Source: Heliopora coerulea (lineage: Eukaryota; Cnidaria; Anthozoa; Scleralcyonacea; Helioporidae). From it: 64,000 nucleotides of DNA. Each line of letters begins with the position of its first letter. Positions within the stretch are counted from its first letter, which is position 1. The DNA lies in the NCBI GenBank assembly GCA_030142905.1, contig JASJOG010000002.1:2850501-2914500 (forward strand), written 5' to 3'. The notes beneath the pieces were generated by a model, which saw only the letters and a program-made list of their open reading frames with translations, was not told where the DNA came from and made no database searches. Both the position numbers and the translations under genes were made by a program. Of the stretch, positions 52,901 through 59,480 are shown piece after piece.

Positions 52901-54788
52901 AAATAGCATATGGTGTACTCACTTTGAGCCATACCGTATATGTTGGTTAAGCATACTGATGGAAATGCATAGTTTCTGCCTGTCAACAAGGCCTTTTTAA
53001 GTATTTTCGAGTAGGGAGTCTGTCATCAAAGGGGACCTTGTGTTGAAAGCAAGGGGACCAATTAATAAACATCAGTGGTGTGCATGTGATAATAGCAATT
53101 TTCTGCTGGCGTGAGTATTGACTAAAAGAATTGACGGTGACGCTCAGTAAGAACTATGTGACAGAAAGACGACGACGTTTAGAGCAATAATTAAGGCAAT
53201 TAATAGGTAGGTTGTTTAGCTGGCCTATGGAACGTGTAACCCATGCAGCTGCATGAATAAAAAAAATGCTATTTATTTTATGGCTGAGCTCGCTCTCCTG
53301 TCTGTACGCTAAATGACGTACGCTGATTGGCCGCCTAGCCGTGCAATAAGTTTTTCGTACAGACCGGCAAGTTTTGGCGGGAAAATTTGCGAATTGATTT
53401 GAAGGCAAACAAACCAGATTTAGGTACATTTTACAGGCGATTTGTTACAACAAACCATGGAAAAAAGACGTTAAACGTTCACACCGATAATTTTAAGCTA
53501 AAAACTAGATGAATAGATGCAAAAAAAACACGAAGTAATGTGTAAAGATAAAGAAGTAAACCTAAGCTGCTAACTCACGAACACAAAGCTTAGTTAAAGG
53601 TGATGAATTAGTTAAAGGTGACAAATTCCTTATTAATCTCGTTTGTTCAGTCTGTATTTGACCTCAACTTTTTGCGCACAAACCTCGCTCCTATGTCGTT
53701 TGGTCTGTACGAAAACCTCAGGCAAATACTTTCCCATGCAGACGTCACACTCGGTTAATCAGTAATCAGTATTTTTGCTTTCCCAGTTATTCAAGTCTTT
53801 TATGTTCTTAAATTGACTTTTTAATTTTACAAATATACATTTCAGAAAAGATATTGTACTGAAGGGGCTAATAAAAGCACCGATTGAAGGGGCCATGTGG
53901 GCGGGTGGCGGGCCCAAGTTTGTCCCAGTTACATAATTTAGAAAAGGCTCTCCTTGTCAAGGTGCAATTATTCTACTCTGTAATATTAGAAATTCTCTAG
54001 TGTAAGCGGATATGTTTTTGCAATATGACGTTGAGCTGATTGGATATGAATCCCAATAAAGACTTGCAAATTCTTTCCCAATTTATCGTTCGGTTGTCAT
54101 TTTGTAGGAGTCGACTGAGGAGAATTTAAAGTCAGACAAAAGAAAACTCCAGAGAGAGGTACAGTGAAAATACTTTTCTCCATAGAAACAAAACAGAAGA
54201 CCAATTATATATGGACAAACAGCCAAACAAACAAGCAAACGAACTAAAAAAGTTAAGTGTTATGCCTTCTAAATTTTTTGCTATCCTTATATGTAACGTC
54301 CACTTTTCTTCCAAAACCAAACCTCGGTAGCCCCTAGCAATTTCTAGCTTCTATTACTGTCCTACTAATGAAACTAATGCTTTTGACGTATGCTACGGGT
54401 AACAGGTACGCATGTACGGAAAACGTCTTGATTATATCAGACTAAGAAATTGAACCGAAAACTTGAGTTGATATGAACTGGGTTGGGACTCACACTGTCG
54501 TGTTATTGAAGACATGAGTCCAGACTTCAGCTGTGTAGGACAGAAATAACTTTTTCTCTCCATACGTCAAACCAGTCAGGTTAGAATTTGTTGGTATACC
54601 TCCTGTAATGTTTAAATTTAAGCTTGTGGTTTGTTAAACCGCGGATCGATTTTATTAATTTTACTTTTCTTCATTTGTAATCGCAGCTCCGTAAAGCTCA
54701 AGATGAAATAATTGAGTTGCAAACGGCGTACGATCATATACAGAAAAGGTTTGAAAAACTGAAAAACCGACGAAAAGATGATACTTGA
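26159..54788 (+). CDS. LRRFIP1/2-like protein (leucine-rich repeat flightless-interacting), 14 coding exons
   Basis: Exons: 26159-26242, 30867-30953, 38488-38544, 39378-39482, 39596-39705, 40806-40866, 41947-42039, 43662-43779, 44993-45075, 45451-45547, 46564-46643, 49770-49823, 54108-54158, 54687-54788 (1,182 nt, 393 aa plus stop). Every junction is GT-AG and the phases agree. The N-terminus has [20 protein letters not shown] and then [17 protein letters not shown], the LRRFIP family signature. Residues 120-148 ([18 protein letters not shown]) begin the conserved coiled coil. A Ser/Asp-rich linker spans 205-240 and a second coiled coil spans 266-390, with [18 protein letters not shown] before the C-terminus. 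Vertebrate homologues bind Flightless-I and MyD88 and modulate Wnt and Toll-like receptor signalling in the cytoplasm; that role is inferred here. The serine-rich segment found after KELEKQQ in vertebrate forms is absent from this model and may be encoded by exons I missed. Confidence 0.93.
29300..29405 (+). repeat. Short dispersed repeat, copy 2
   Basis: CTTAATAAGTAAAATCATCTGG followed by GCATTAGCTGGAATAAAAT is a diverged copy of the repeat at 9684, in LRRFIP intron 1. Confidence 0.55.
30291..30685. mobile_element. Miniature inverted-repeat element, candidate TA-flanked
   Basis: The left end TATTTTCCCAAATAAATGCC is mirrored on the right by GGGCACTTATTTGGAAAAATA. Variants of AGAGGCATTTATTT recur inside. 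No coding frame is present. It lies about 180 bp before LRRFIP exon 2. Confidence 0.55.
31421..31566. repeat. Compound microsatellite (TA)n-(GA)n-(GT)n
   Basis: About 22 TA units, then about 17 GA units, then GT/GTGC units, in sequence. It sits in LRRFIP intron 2, directly before the element that starts at 31568. Confidence 0.95.
31568..32777 (+). mobile_element. Probable element with hAT-like ends carrying an unidentified decayed gene
   Basis: The left end CAGAGGTGGATTTAGA mirrors the right end, which in reverse complement reads AGAGGGGCGGATCCAGAATT and is itself present twice in tandem (32735 and 32758). CAGAGGCGGATCCAG-type ends are common in invertebrate hAT elements. The target duplication is unclear, in part because of the neighbouring microsatellite. 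Coding-like sequence occupies the middle. Confidence 0.5.
31880..32390 (+). pseudogene. Unidentified coding remnant, possibly spliced, with acidic C-terminus
   Basis: I do not recognise the family. A splice-acceptor-like ATAG near 31903 opens a clean frame to 32136. It includes [20 protein letters not shown], then [20 protein letters not shown] and [21 protein letters not shown] frameshift leads into [20 protein letters not shown] with a stop, then [12 protein letters not shown] final frame [20 protein letters not shown] ends at TAA near 32390. A donor-like AAAGGTGAGC stands at 31730 after an upstream possible exon (KKINNYFQK). Several lesions make it non-functional as it stands. It could be a transposon accessory gene or a captured host gene. 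Confidence 0.4.
32936..32981 (+). ncRNA. Hammerhead ribozyme, type I
   Basis: All parts of a self-cleaving hammerhead are present. Helix I pairs ACTACA (32936-32941) with TGTAGT (32976-32981), 6 bp perfect. The core CTGATGA is at 32942-32948. Helix II is GGCC/GGCC (32949-32952 with 32958-32961) with loop CAATA, and GAAA follows at 32962-32965. Helix III is CGG/CCG with a 2-nt TT loop. The cleavage triplet is GTC, with cleavage after C32975. The open end is helix I, which makes it type I. Very short helix III with a tiny loop is typical of the hammerheads found in PLE retroelements and retrozymes, which may cleave best as dimers. It lies in LRRFIP intron 2 on the sense strand. Confidence 0.88.
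33008..33601. repeat. Tandem duplication, two copies of about 300 bp
   Basis: Copy A (33008-33330) and copy B (33331-33601) run head to tail. Both start TATAAAATTCATTAAAAATT and share AGACAAAAGAAAATCATAAG. Both end with CACTCGGCTATCGCCTCGTG and TTTTAAATCCCGATAAA. Copy A contains an extra palindrome, ATATGTGATAAAA with its inverse, at about 33074-33104. No protein is coded. The block starts 27 bp after the hammerhead ribozyme. Confidence 0.85.
33611..33713. repeat. (TAGA)n microsatellite
   Basis: About 20 consecutive TAGA units followed by GATATA-type units. Confidence 0.95.
33772..34133 (+). repeat. Dispersed 360-bp repeat, copy 1
   Basis: It shares long matches, in the same orientation, with 53303-53660. 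Among these are CAATAAGTTTTTCGTACAGA and CCGGCAAGTTTTGGCGGGAA at the start and AACACACGAAGTAATAG-like sequence in the middle. No frame or terminal inverted repeat is evident. The family is unknown to me. Confidence 0.7.
34146..35150 (-). pseudogene. Penelope-like element fragment: open RT C-terminus plus GIY-YIG endonuclease
   Basis: On the minus strand 334 codons are open, from just after a TGA at 35153-35151 to the stop at 34146. There is no ATG in the upstream half, so it is a truncated piece rather than a gene with its own start. Recognisable in order are [20 protein letters not shown], the Pro-rich [36 protein letters not shown], and a Cys cluster [11 protein letters not shown]. The GIY-YIG domain follows (NVIYRANIT ... 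[18 protein letters not shown], with a Glu in [11 protein letters not shown]). PLE coding similarity ends near 34190; the last codons run into neighbouring repeat DNA. The RT catalytic core (YxDD) is missing. The absence of lesions suggests recent insertion in LRRFIP intron 2. Confidence 0.8.
35183..35210 (-). ncRNA. Hammerhead-like core remnant 5' of the PLE fragment
   Basis: On the minus strand CTGGTGA is followed by helix II GGAC-GAAT-GTCC, then GAAACGTC. An active core needs CTGANGA; the fourth position here is G, and helix III is essentially absent. It lies directly upstream of the truncated PLE frame on the same strand, where a PLE terminal (pseudo-LTR) copy would be expected. Confidence 0.45.
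35224..35265. repeat. (TA)n microsatellite
   Basis: About 20 TA units directly beside the hammerhead-like remnant, like the TA tract that follows the intact hammerhead at 32985. Confidence 0.95.
35481..35538. repeat. (TA)n-(CA)n microsatellite
   Basis: TA units followed by about nine CA units, abutting the Tc1-like element. Confidence 0.95.
35548..36425 (-). pseudogene. Tc1-like transposon remnant with broken transposase
   Basis: The transposase 3' half is read on the minus strand. [20 protein letters not shown] and [14 protein letters not shown] come first. Next are [18 protein letters not shown] (first catalytic D), [19 protein letters not shown], and [20 protein letters not shown] (catalytic E region). 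Between the last two, a shift and stops hit the second Asp motif (E-stop-NGAQCH). The left end has a Tc1-type terminal sequence, CAGAAGTTTTTGGTCACCCC. The N-terminal DNA-binding part and the other terminus are lost; tandem AACTTCAACTTT units replace them at 36415-36478. It is inactive. Confidence 0.85.
36415..36478. repeat. AACTTCAACTTT tandem array
   Basis: Four to five imperfect units of 15-18 bp based on AACAACTTCAACTTT, at the broken end of the Tc1-like element. Confidence 0.85.
36720..37840. repeat. Unclassified repeat block with GGTCCG motifs and GCTCGCTGC tandem units
   Basis: CGGTCCGT-type motifs cluster at 36762-36835, and CTTGGTCCGTAC and CGGTCCGAT recur near 37775-37795. At 37705-37770 the unit GGCTCGCTGCGCT repeats about five times. 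The left part (GGTTAATGCACGGTCCG) and right part (CGGTCCGATATTTCACTG) look loosely inverted, so it may be one terminal-inverted-repeat element. Short frames inside have no known domain. Confidence 0.4.
37841..38001. repeat. Long TA/TATG microsatellite
   Basis: TATATG units, then more than 20 TA units, then ATAC/TAGC-containing TA repeats. Confidence 0.95.
40328..40500. repeat. Inverted-repeat (foldback) element
   Basis: ATGGTTTCTCATGCAATTTG on the left is mirrored on the right by TAAATTGCACGAGAAACTAT. The arms are about 40 bp at roughly 80 percent identity with about 90 bp between them. It lies in LRRFIP intron 5. Confidence 0.6.
40548..40640 (+). repeat. Dispersed repeat shared with 49110-49205
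   Basis: GCGTTACCTTTTTCCTGCAC followed by TTGAAATGGCACT and CAATCAGAATCAAG has a clear relative at 49117 (CGTTAATTACCTTTTTTCTG, TTGAAATTGCACT, TATCAAAATTAAG). Both copies lie in LRRFIP introns, in the same orientation. Confidence 0.55.
41350..41425. repeat. TTG/ATT simple repeat
   Basis: TTG units pass into ATT units; AT-rich simple sequence in LRRFIP intron 6. Confidence 0.8.
45777..45878 (+). repeat. Short dispersed repeat, copy 3
   Basis: It is bounded by TTAACTCTCTCCTGG and the inverse CCAGGAAAGAGTTA, with the family core CCCCTTGAGGAGTAAAATCG. This copy shows the terminal inverted repeats best. It lies in LRRFIP intron 10. Confidence 0.7.
46183..46325. repeat. Inverted repeat of about 60-bp arms
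   Basis: TGGATGGCAAAGGAATGTAA near 46201 is mirrored by CATATTCCTTTGCCATCCAA near 46287, and the similarity extends outward on both sides (AAATCTGCTATAC against GTATAAAGCGGATTT-like sequence). It explains the two overlapping open frames here, which are not genes. Confidence 0.65.
49110..49205 (+). repeat. Dispersed repeat shared with 40548-40640
   Basis: Second, more diverged copy of the family described at 40548; in LRRFIP intron 11. Confidence 0.5.
49560..49682 (+). repeat. Short dispersed repeat, copy 4
   Basis: The core CCCTTGACGAGTAAAATTGT with CTGGTGTCAGCCGGAGTAGA is the best match to the inverted copy at 63125. It sits about 90 bp before LRRFIP exon 12. Confidence 0.65.
51304..52936 (+). 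mobile_element. Tc1/mariner transposon with long (about 215-bp) terminal inverted repeats
   Basis: The element is flanked by TA on both sides (51302-51303 and 52937-52938). The left arm (about 51304-51520) and right arm (about 52722-52936) are inverted copies beginning CAGCATGGCTCAAAAGTGAG and (reverse complement) CGGTATGGCTCAAAGTGAGT. They end near the inner GAGTACACCTCTG. Arm identity is about 90 percent. It lies in LRRFIP intron 12 in sense orientation, and its ends are intact although its gene is broken. Confidence 0.9.
51668..52694 (+). pseudogene. Tc1-type transposase, inactivated
   Basis: [13 protein letters not shown] starts at 51668. A frameshift near 51706 leads to the helix-turn-helix part ([20 protein letters not shown]) and the linker [10 protein letters not shown]. 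The DDE catalytic domain then shows D in [17 protein letters not shown] in [14 protein letters not shown] and E in [17 protein letters not shown], the Tc1 DD34E arrangement. In-frame stops follow at about 52168, 52374 and 52588. The frame ends at TAA 52692-52694. Full length would be near the usual 340 aa. The gene is dead but could be mobilised by a related enzyme, since the ends survive. Confidence 0.88.
53303..53660 (+). repeat. Dispersed 360-bp repeat, copy 2
   Basis: Direct relative of 33772-34133, sharing GTTTTTCGTACAGACCGGCA and AGTTTTGGCGGGAAAATTT, with a similar extent. Both are in LRRFIP introns on the same strand. Confidence 0.7.
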
Positions 54789-57015
54789 ACGTAGAAAACG
54801 GAGAACTGATCCTGTCAATATCGCAAAATGAAGCATATCCTCATCTGGAACTTGAGGTGACGAAGTTCACTTTGACGAGGTTCAAATCTCTAGGAACGTC
54901 AGTGCTTAACTATTTGAAACTTAACTGAAATGAGTTAAACGGCTGTTGGGTTTCGAAACATGTAATAAGCATGATTTTTATATGTCGAGAAGCAGTAGAC
55001 ATCTTTTCCACAAATCGATGATCTTCGGGAGTGCTGTTTGAAGAGACGTCTCTGTGTTCCTTCGGGGTTTTGCATGCAAGCGGGTCGCCTGGCTGACAAG
55101 GTGTAAATCCCTCGAAATTTTGCGTTGCTAATTGTTAATGTTTGCTTGTTGTTGCGTCAGGGTTGTTACTGTGCTAGTGATTTCCATGCGGTCACACGAC
55201 GCAGTCAAGCCGTGGTTCTTGCATTGGCTTTAAGATCTACGTATTCAGCTTCAGACTAGTATCGAATTCATCACCAAAAAAAGTACAGGGAATCAAGACC
55301 CTTCTTTACATCCTCAATAAGTGAGGTACAACTCGACTTGACTTATCACAATTTGGTAAAACCTTTTTGCATAAGTAAATCTAGGTTGCTTCCAAGTTGT
55401 GCAAATCAGTGCAAGAACTCAAAGGTCTTAAATTAATGGAGAAAGTTTTTGCCTGGAAGACTGGAATGAACAATGACGGAGAATCTAGTTACACTATGGT
55501 TATTCCGATGCCATATGAAGACTTCGTATTTGATCGAAGTAGAGAACACACTGATCTTTTTTTTTCTAGATATAAAATGACTGAAAAGATTAAGAACCTC
55601 TTTTTTCTGTTAATTTGAGAGATGTGAATAAGAAGTGAAATCTTACCAGAAAACCGTGACGGGTTTGCAATATTTCAAAAGCCAATGGTTCCTGACATAT
55701 GAAATGCAATGTTGACTAAAAACGTCTGTTTGAGAGATGCCGTATTTCGAGTGTAGTAATCTTTAAGAACTTTTTGTAACTAATAGGTTATTTTAAAGGT
55801 AGTGTAATTCGAGCTAGATAAAGACTGTTTAAATTAATACCCGTATTGAAACATGAACAACGTACATCACAATTCCATCTCGTCAGCGTAAATGAACTGT
55901 ATTAATGACCAAAAAGGGAATCGCTCGTCAAATTGTTTATAGGACTTTACAAAGACTGTCATGTTGCACAAACTCAAATTTTGGAAGGTAGTCTGGTTTT
56001 GCTTGCTTATACGTGCAATTTCAGATGGTGGCAAGACTATAAATTGTGCTCACATGTATCAACTTTTCGGGAAAATATCTGCATACGCTTACCCAGGCTA
56101 CTACTAGTTGGGTATAAATTCTTTTTGGCGGGTTAATGGAACATGATTTCTTAAAACTAGTGAGTGTGGGAAATTATCTCATTAAGTCAGTCAAATAAAT
56201 ACCAGTTATGGATTACGAGGGTTTTCCAGAGAAAATTGGCTTAAAATAGTCAAACCGTATTCGTTCTTTCAGCCGCAAATTACTGAGAATCTTGGTAATT
56301 CAAATTCAGTGTCAACTTTCAAGAAGGTGAATAATTTTATTAGGAATTTATAATATGGATGAATTATATTAAGTTGATTGCTTTTATTTACACTTAAGAA
56401 AACTAATACAGCATACGAGGCAGCGAAACTTGTGTTTTTGAAGAAAGCCGGTCTGAAATGAGGAAATACAAGATACTAATGTCTCACTGGTGCATGTTTT
56501 TTTGAAGGAGGAGAATCATTAGGCGTTTTGGTCCTTTAAAATGTTTGGCTTCATTGAAAATTTGAAGATCTCAATTTTTAAACCTTTGATGATTTTCGAT
56601 TTTTGTGCAAGAGCTCTCCACAAGAAGGAGTGAGTTAAATGACGTAATGAACTTACCATTAATAGCAGCTATCAATATACCAAATGAAAGATTGCTTTCA
56701 ATAATTAACCTAATCAGACTGACCATGTATTCCTTAATATTCTAGAGCGGAAATATAGTGACAGGTATATGTTCCATACCAGATCATTGAATTAGTTCAT
56801 CGAGAAGACATCTGAATTAGATTTGTAAAGGACATGCAGCTAGCTCACCTCGCAGTCATGACCCCCCAACTTTCCTAGAGATACTGAACTGTACTCTTGC
56901 AAGAATTTCTAAATGATACCCTGCCATAGAGAATCTATAGCCTATAGGCAACACAAACCACTCTCGCAATAAAACTCTACGTACGCATCAAAAGGATAAT
57001 CTGCATGCATACCGA
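54789..57015. other. LRRFIP 3' region and intergenic stretch, no further gene recognised
   Basis: The LRRFIP 3' UTR must begin here. The first plus-strand AATAAA I notice is near 56198, which would be far for a UTR, so the real end is unclear. Short frames (for example 55397-55618) show no known domain. Confidence 0.4.
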
Positions 57016-57071
57016 AATAGAAACGAAACTTCACAATTAACCTACACTGCTGAAGTCAACTGAAAAATGTT

Positions 57072-57142
57072 GACTCGAGCGGGATTTGAACTCGCACCTT
57101 CGGGATACCGGTCCGCTGCCCTACCTGTTGAGCTATCGAGTC
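57072..57142 (-). tRNA. tRNA-like sequence (Thr-GGT-like), probable pseudogene
   Basis: 71 nt on the minus strand. The acceptor stem GACTCGA/TCGAGTC is perfect, and box A-like TAGCTCAACAGGTAG and box B-like GAGTTCAAATCCC are present. The T stem is mostly paired. The anticodon stem is weak (three central pairs only) and loop position 33 is C instead of U, so a working tRNA is unlikely. If read, the anticodon is GGT (Thr). Confidence 0.55.
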
Positions 57143-57376
57143 CACAGGGATTGGAGGCGAGTTTTTATCCAATTTAAGTGCACGAAATATTCTCGCGACA
57201 ACTTAACGCTATTCATGAGGATGGATGTGCAGTGTTTCAATTCTATTTCAGAATCATCCTCAGGGTATTATGAAAGCGTTAAGTTGTCGTCCTCAGGGTA
57301 TTATGGATAGCATTAAGTTGTCGCGAGAATATTTCGTGCACTTAAATTGGATAAAAACTCGCTTCCAGTCTCTGTG

Positions 57377-57447
57377 GACTCATTAGCTCAACAGGTAGAG
57401 CAGCGGACCGGTATCCCGAAGGTGCGAGTTCAAATCCCGCTCGAGTC
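57377..57447 (+). tRNA. tRNA-like sequence (Thr-GGT-like), second, inverted copy
   Basis: 71 nt on the plus strand, nearly identical to the copy at 57072. Here the D stem GCTC/GAGC is intact (the other copy has GGGC), while the acceptor stem carries a mismatch (GACTCAT). The anticodon arm is poor, as in the other copy. Confidence 0.55.
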
Positions 57448-57902
57448 AAGACTTTTTTGTTGTCTTCAGCAGTGTAGGTTAATTGTGAAGTTTCGTTTCA
57501 TAATACCCTGAGGATGATTCTGAAATAGGATACCGAAATAGTAGCAGCTGTTTTTTTGTTTTTTGTTTTTTTTTTCCCCAGAACGAACTGGAATTAATGA
57601 CGGGGAATTTCATTTTTTTACCCTAAGTAAGCCATCAGAATATGTTCGAAATGTTGAAATTGCAGTCTTTAGACATCAGTGTCAAAACAAAAGCGACACG
57701 TTGTGCCAAGAATCTGGTGGACTGTTTTTTCGCTAATATATGGACTCTAATACTTGATCTTGACAACATAACTTAACTCGGCATTAGGTGAACGTGGCTT
57801 GTCCAAAGTAAAACTGATCAAGACAGTAATACATTCAGTCGGACGCAAATGGGGAGAATTTTTTTACCGGCTTTCTCAAAGTTATCAAATTGATTGCGTA
57901 GA

Positions 57903-58995
57903 CCAGTGGTTCTCAACCTTTTTTGGATGAACGCCCACCTGCCTTACGCCGAAACCCGTTGCTGCCCCCTACTTGATATTCCCAATTAGTAATGCCGTCA
58001 TTTAATGATCTTAGTCAGAGAACCATTTAATTTATTTTAATACGAGTACCACTGACTGCCAAATAACTATTCAAAACGCATTTTCCCACATTTAAACATT
58101 CACTATAAAGTCACCCAAACAACATTTGGGAATAGTTTTAAAATTGTGTTCACTTTCAAACTCAATTAAGATTCTTAAAGAATAAAATTAACAATCACAT
58201 TTAAAATTGATGTAACATAATCTTCTGACAGATGATTACAAAGTCATCGCAACTGTTCCTGTATGGTATAAAAGCCTTTGATCAGGCAAACCGTCTCTGG
58301 CTTTTAAGCAAAAGAAGGTAGACTGATTTTCAGAAGGACAAGACTTGACAAAAGAAAAATTTTAAGTATCGATAAGGAAAACCCAAATAGCTACTTACAA
58401 AACAACAACGAGCGCAAAAGAAACGCAAACAAATATAACTTGTTTTAAAGTAACTGTTTTGGACAAATATTTTAGTCGCCCAATACCCGTCAGTGCTAAG
58501 GACCAGAAGAAAAGTTTCATTGCAGGGGTACATTAGAGGGAGCCCTGTGCCTGGTGATTTGCCGCTTACTTCTTTACAGATGGACGGATGGAGGTCAACT
58601 TGAGCCTGAGCGCATCCGATGGTAGCCGATTTCGGTACTTTGGCTGCATGTGCAGTACTTGGCTGAAAGCCTGCTTAACGAGATAGGACGTGGGGAATGC
58701 AAGGAACAGAATCCGGGCCTTCTCCCACAACGTAGGAAAACGCTGACCGTGCGTGGCCCACATCGCATGCCACCCAGATGTGCGAAACGTCGCTTGTGTC
58801 TCCTGGTCATTTTCAAGGTCGATGAGATTCTCTTGTATAGCGGCTTCGTTTGAAATACATCTACATTGAAAGGTTTCACCACCCAATCGGGAACATCTAA
58901 ATTCGTAACGTCCCTGAACGGGATCTCCATATCGGCCTTGACCGTCTTCCGCGCAAGCGCCAAACCGAAGAGCAATACCAAACTGAATAACTGCA
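57903..58995 (-). mobile_element. Decayed hAT element, 3' end preserved
   Basis: The terminus CAGTGGTTCTCAACCTTTTT at 57903 is a classic hAT (Charlie-like) end. A hAT-type transposase remnant on the minus strand follows at 58566-58990. The opposite terminus was not found; the sequence from 58999 on belongs to a different element. Confidence 0.65.
58566..58990 (-). pseudogene. hAT (SCAND3/ZBED/FAM200-like) transposase C-terminal remnant
   Basis: MEIPFRDVTNLDVPDWVVKP and FNVDV lie in one frame. After a frameshift near 58860 the second frame gives NEAAIQENLIDLENDQETQ, then ARILFLAFPTSYLVKQAFSQ and VLHMQPKYRNRLPSDALRL. The F.SYLVE.AFS-type motif followed by KRNRL is the C-terminal dimerisation end of the ZBED5/FAM200/SCAND3 branch of hAT proteins. 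The frameshift and truncation make it non-functional. Confidence 0.7.
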
Positions 58996-59000
58996 ATATA

Positions 59001-59480
59001 CAGTGAACTCCCTCTAAGATGGACACCTTCGGGACCGCTCTTACTGTCCGTCTTTGAGAGGTGTCCGTCTTAGAGAGAATTGAAGTAATCTGACACCGCC
59101 CTTCTTGGTCACTTAGCGTCAGTCTTTCTGCCGCAAGAGAACGATCCTGACATTTCGAGTGAAAGCTCTTTAATGTAAGTCAGGTAGTTAACCACTCGTT
59201 TTAGAATTTGTTAATTTTTGGAACAGAAATGATCTTCGTTATTGTGACATTGAAATTTCGTTACCCGAATTTACTGATCAGGCCGTTATCTGTCCGCTCT
59301 GAGAGGTATTTTGAACGTTTGTCCACTTGACTATTGTCCGTTGTCCGTCTTACAGAGGTGTCCGCCTTAGAGAGAGTTTGATTATTGTAAAATAATGTAT
59401 AAACGGCCGGTACCAAACGTGGTGTCCGTCTTAGGGAGGTATCCGTCTTAGAGAGGTGTCCGTTAAGAGAGAGTTCACTG
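59001..59480. mobile_element. Miniature inverted-repeat element of Tc1/mariner-pogo type, TA-flanked
   Basis: CAGTGAACTCCCTCTAAGAT at the left is mirrored on the right by TAAGAGAGAGTTCACTG. TA dinucleotides stand directly outside both ends. Inside, GTGTCCGTCTTAGAGAG-type units repeat about six times in both halves, so the ends are themselves arrays. No coding frame is present. Confidence 0.75.

Larger units (their letters stand above)
57020..57499. repeat. Large inverted repeat (about 195-bp arms) with a tRNA-like sequence in each arm
   Basis: The left arm (about 57020-57214) and right arm (about 57303-57499) are reverse complements at over 90 percent. They begin CGAAACTTCACAATTAACCT and run through a tRNA-like body to ATTCTCGCGACAACTTAA. 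The spacer carries CAGAATCATCCTCAGGGTAT, which recurs inverted at about 57500-57530. This looks like two head-to-head copies of a tRNA-derived short interspersed element. Confidence 0.8.
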
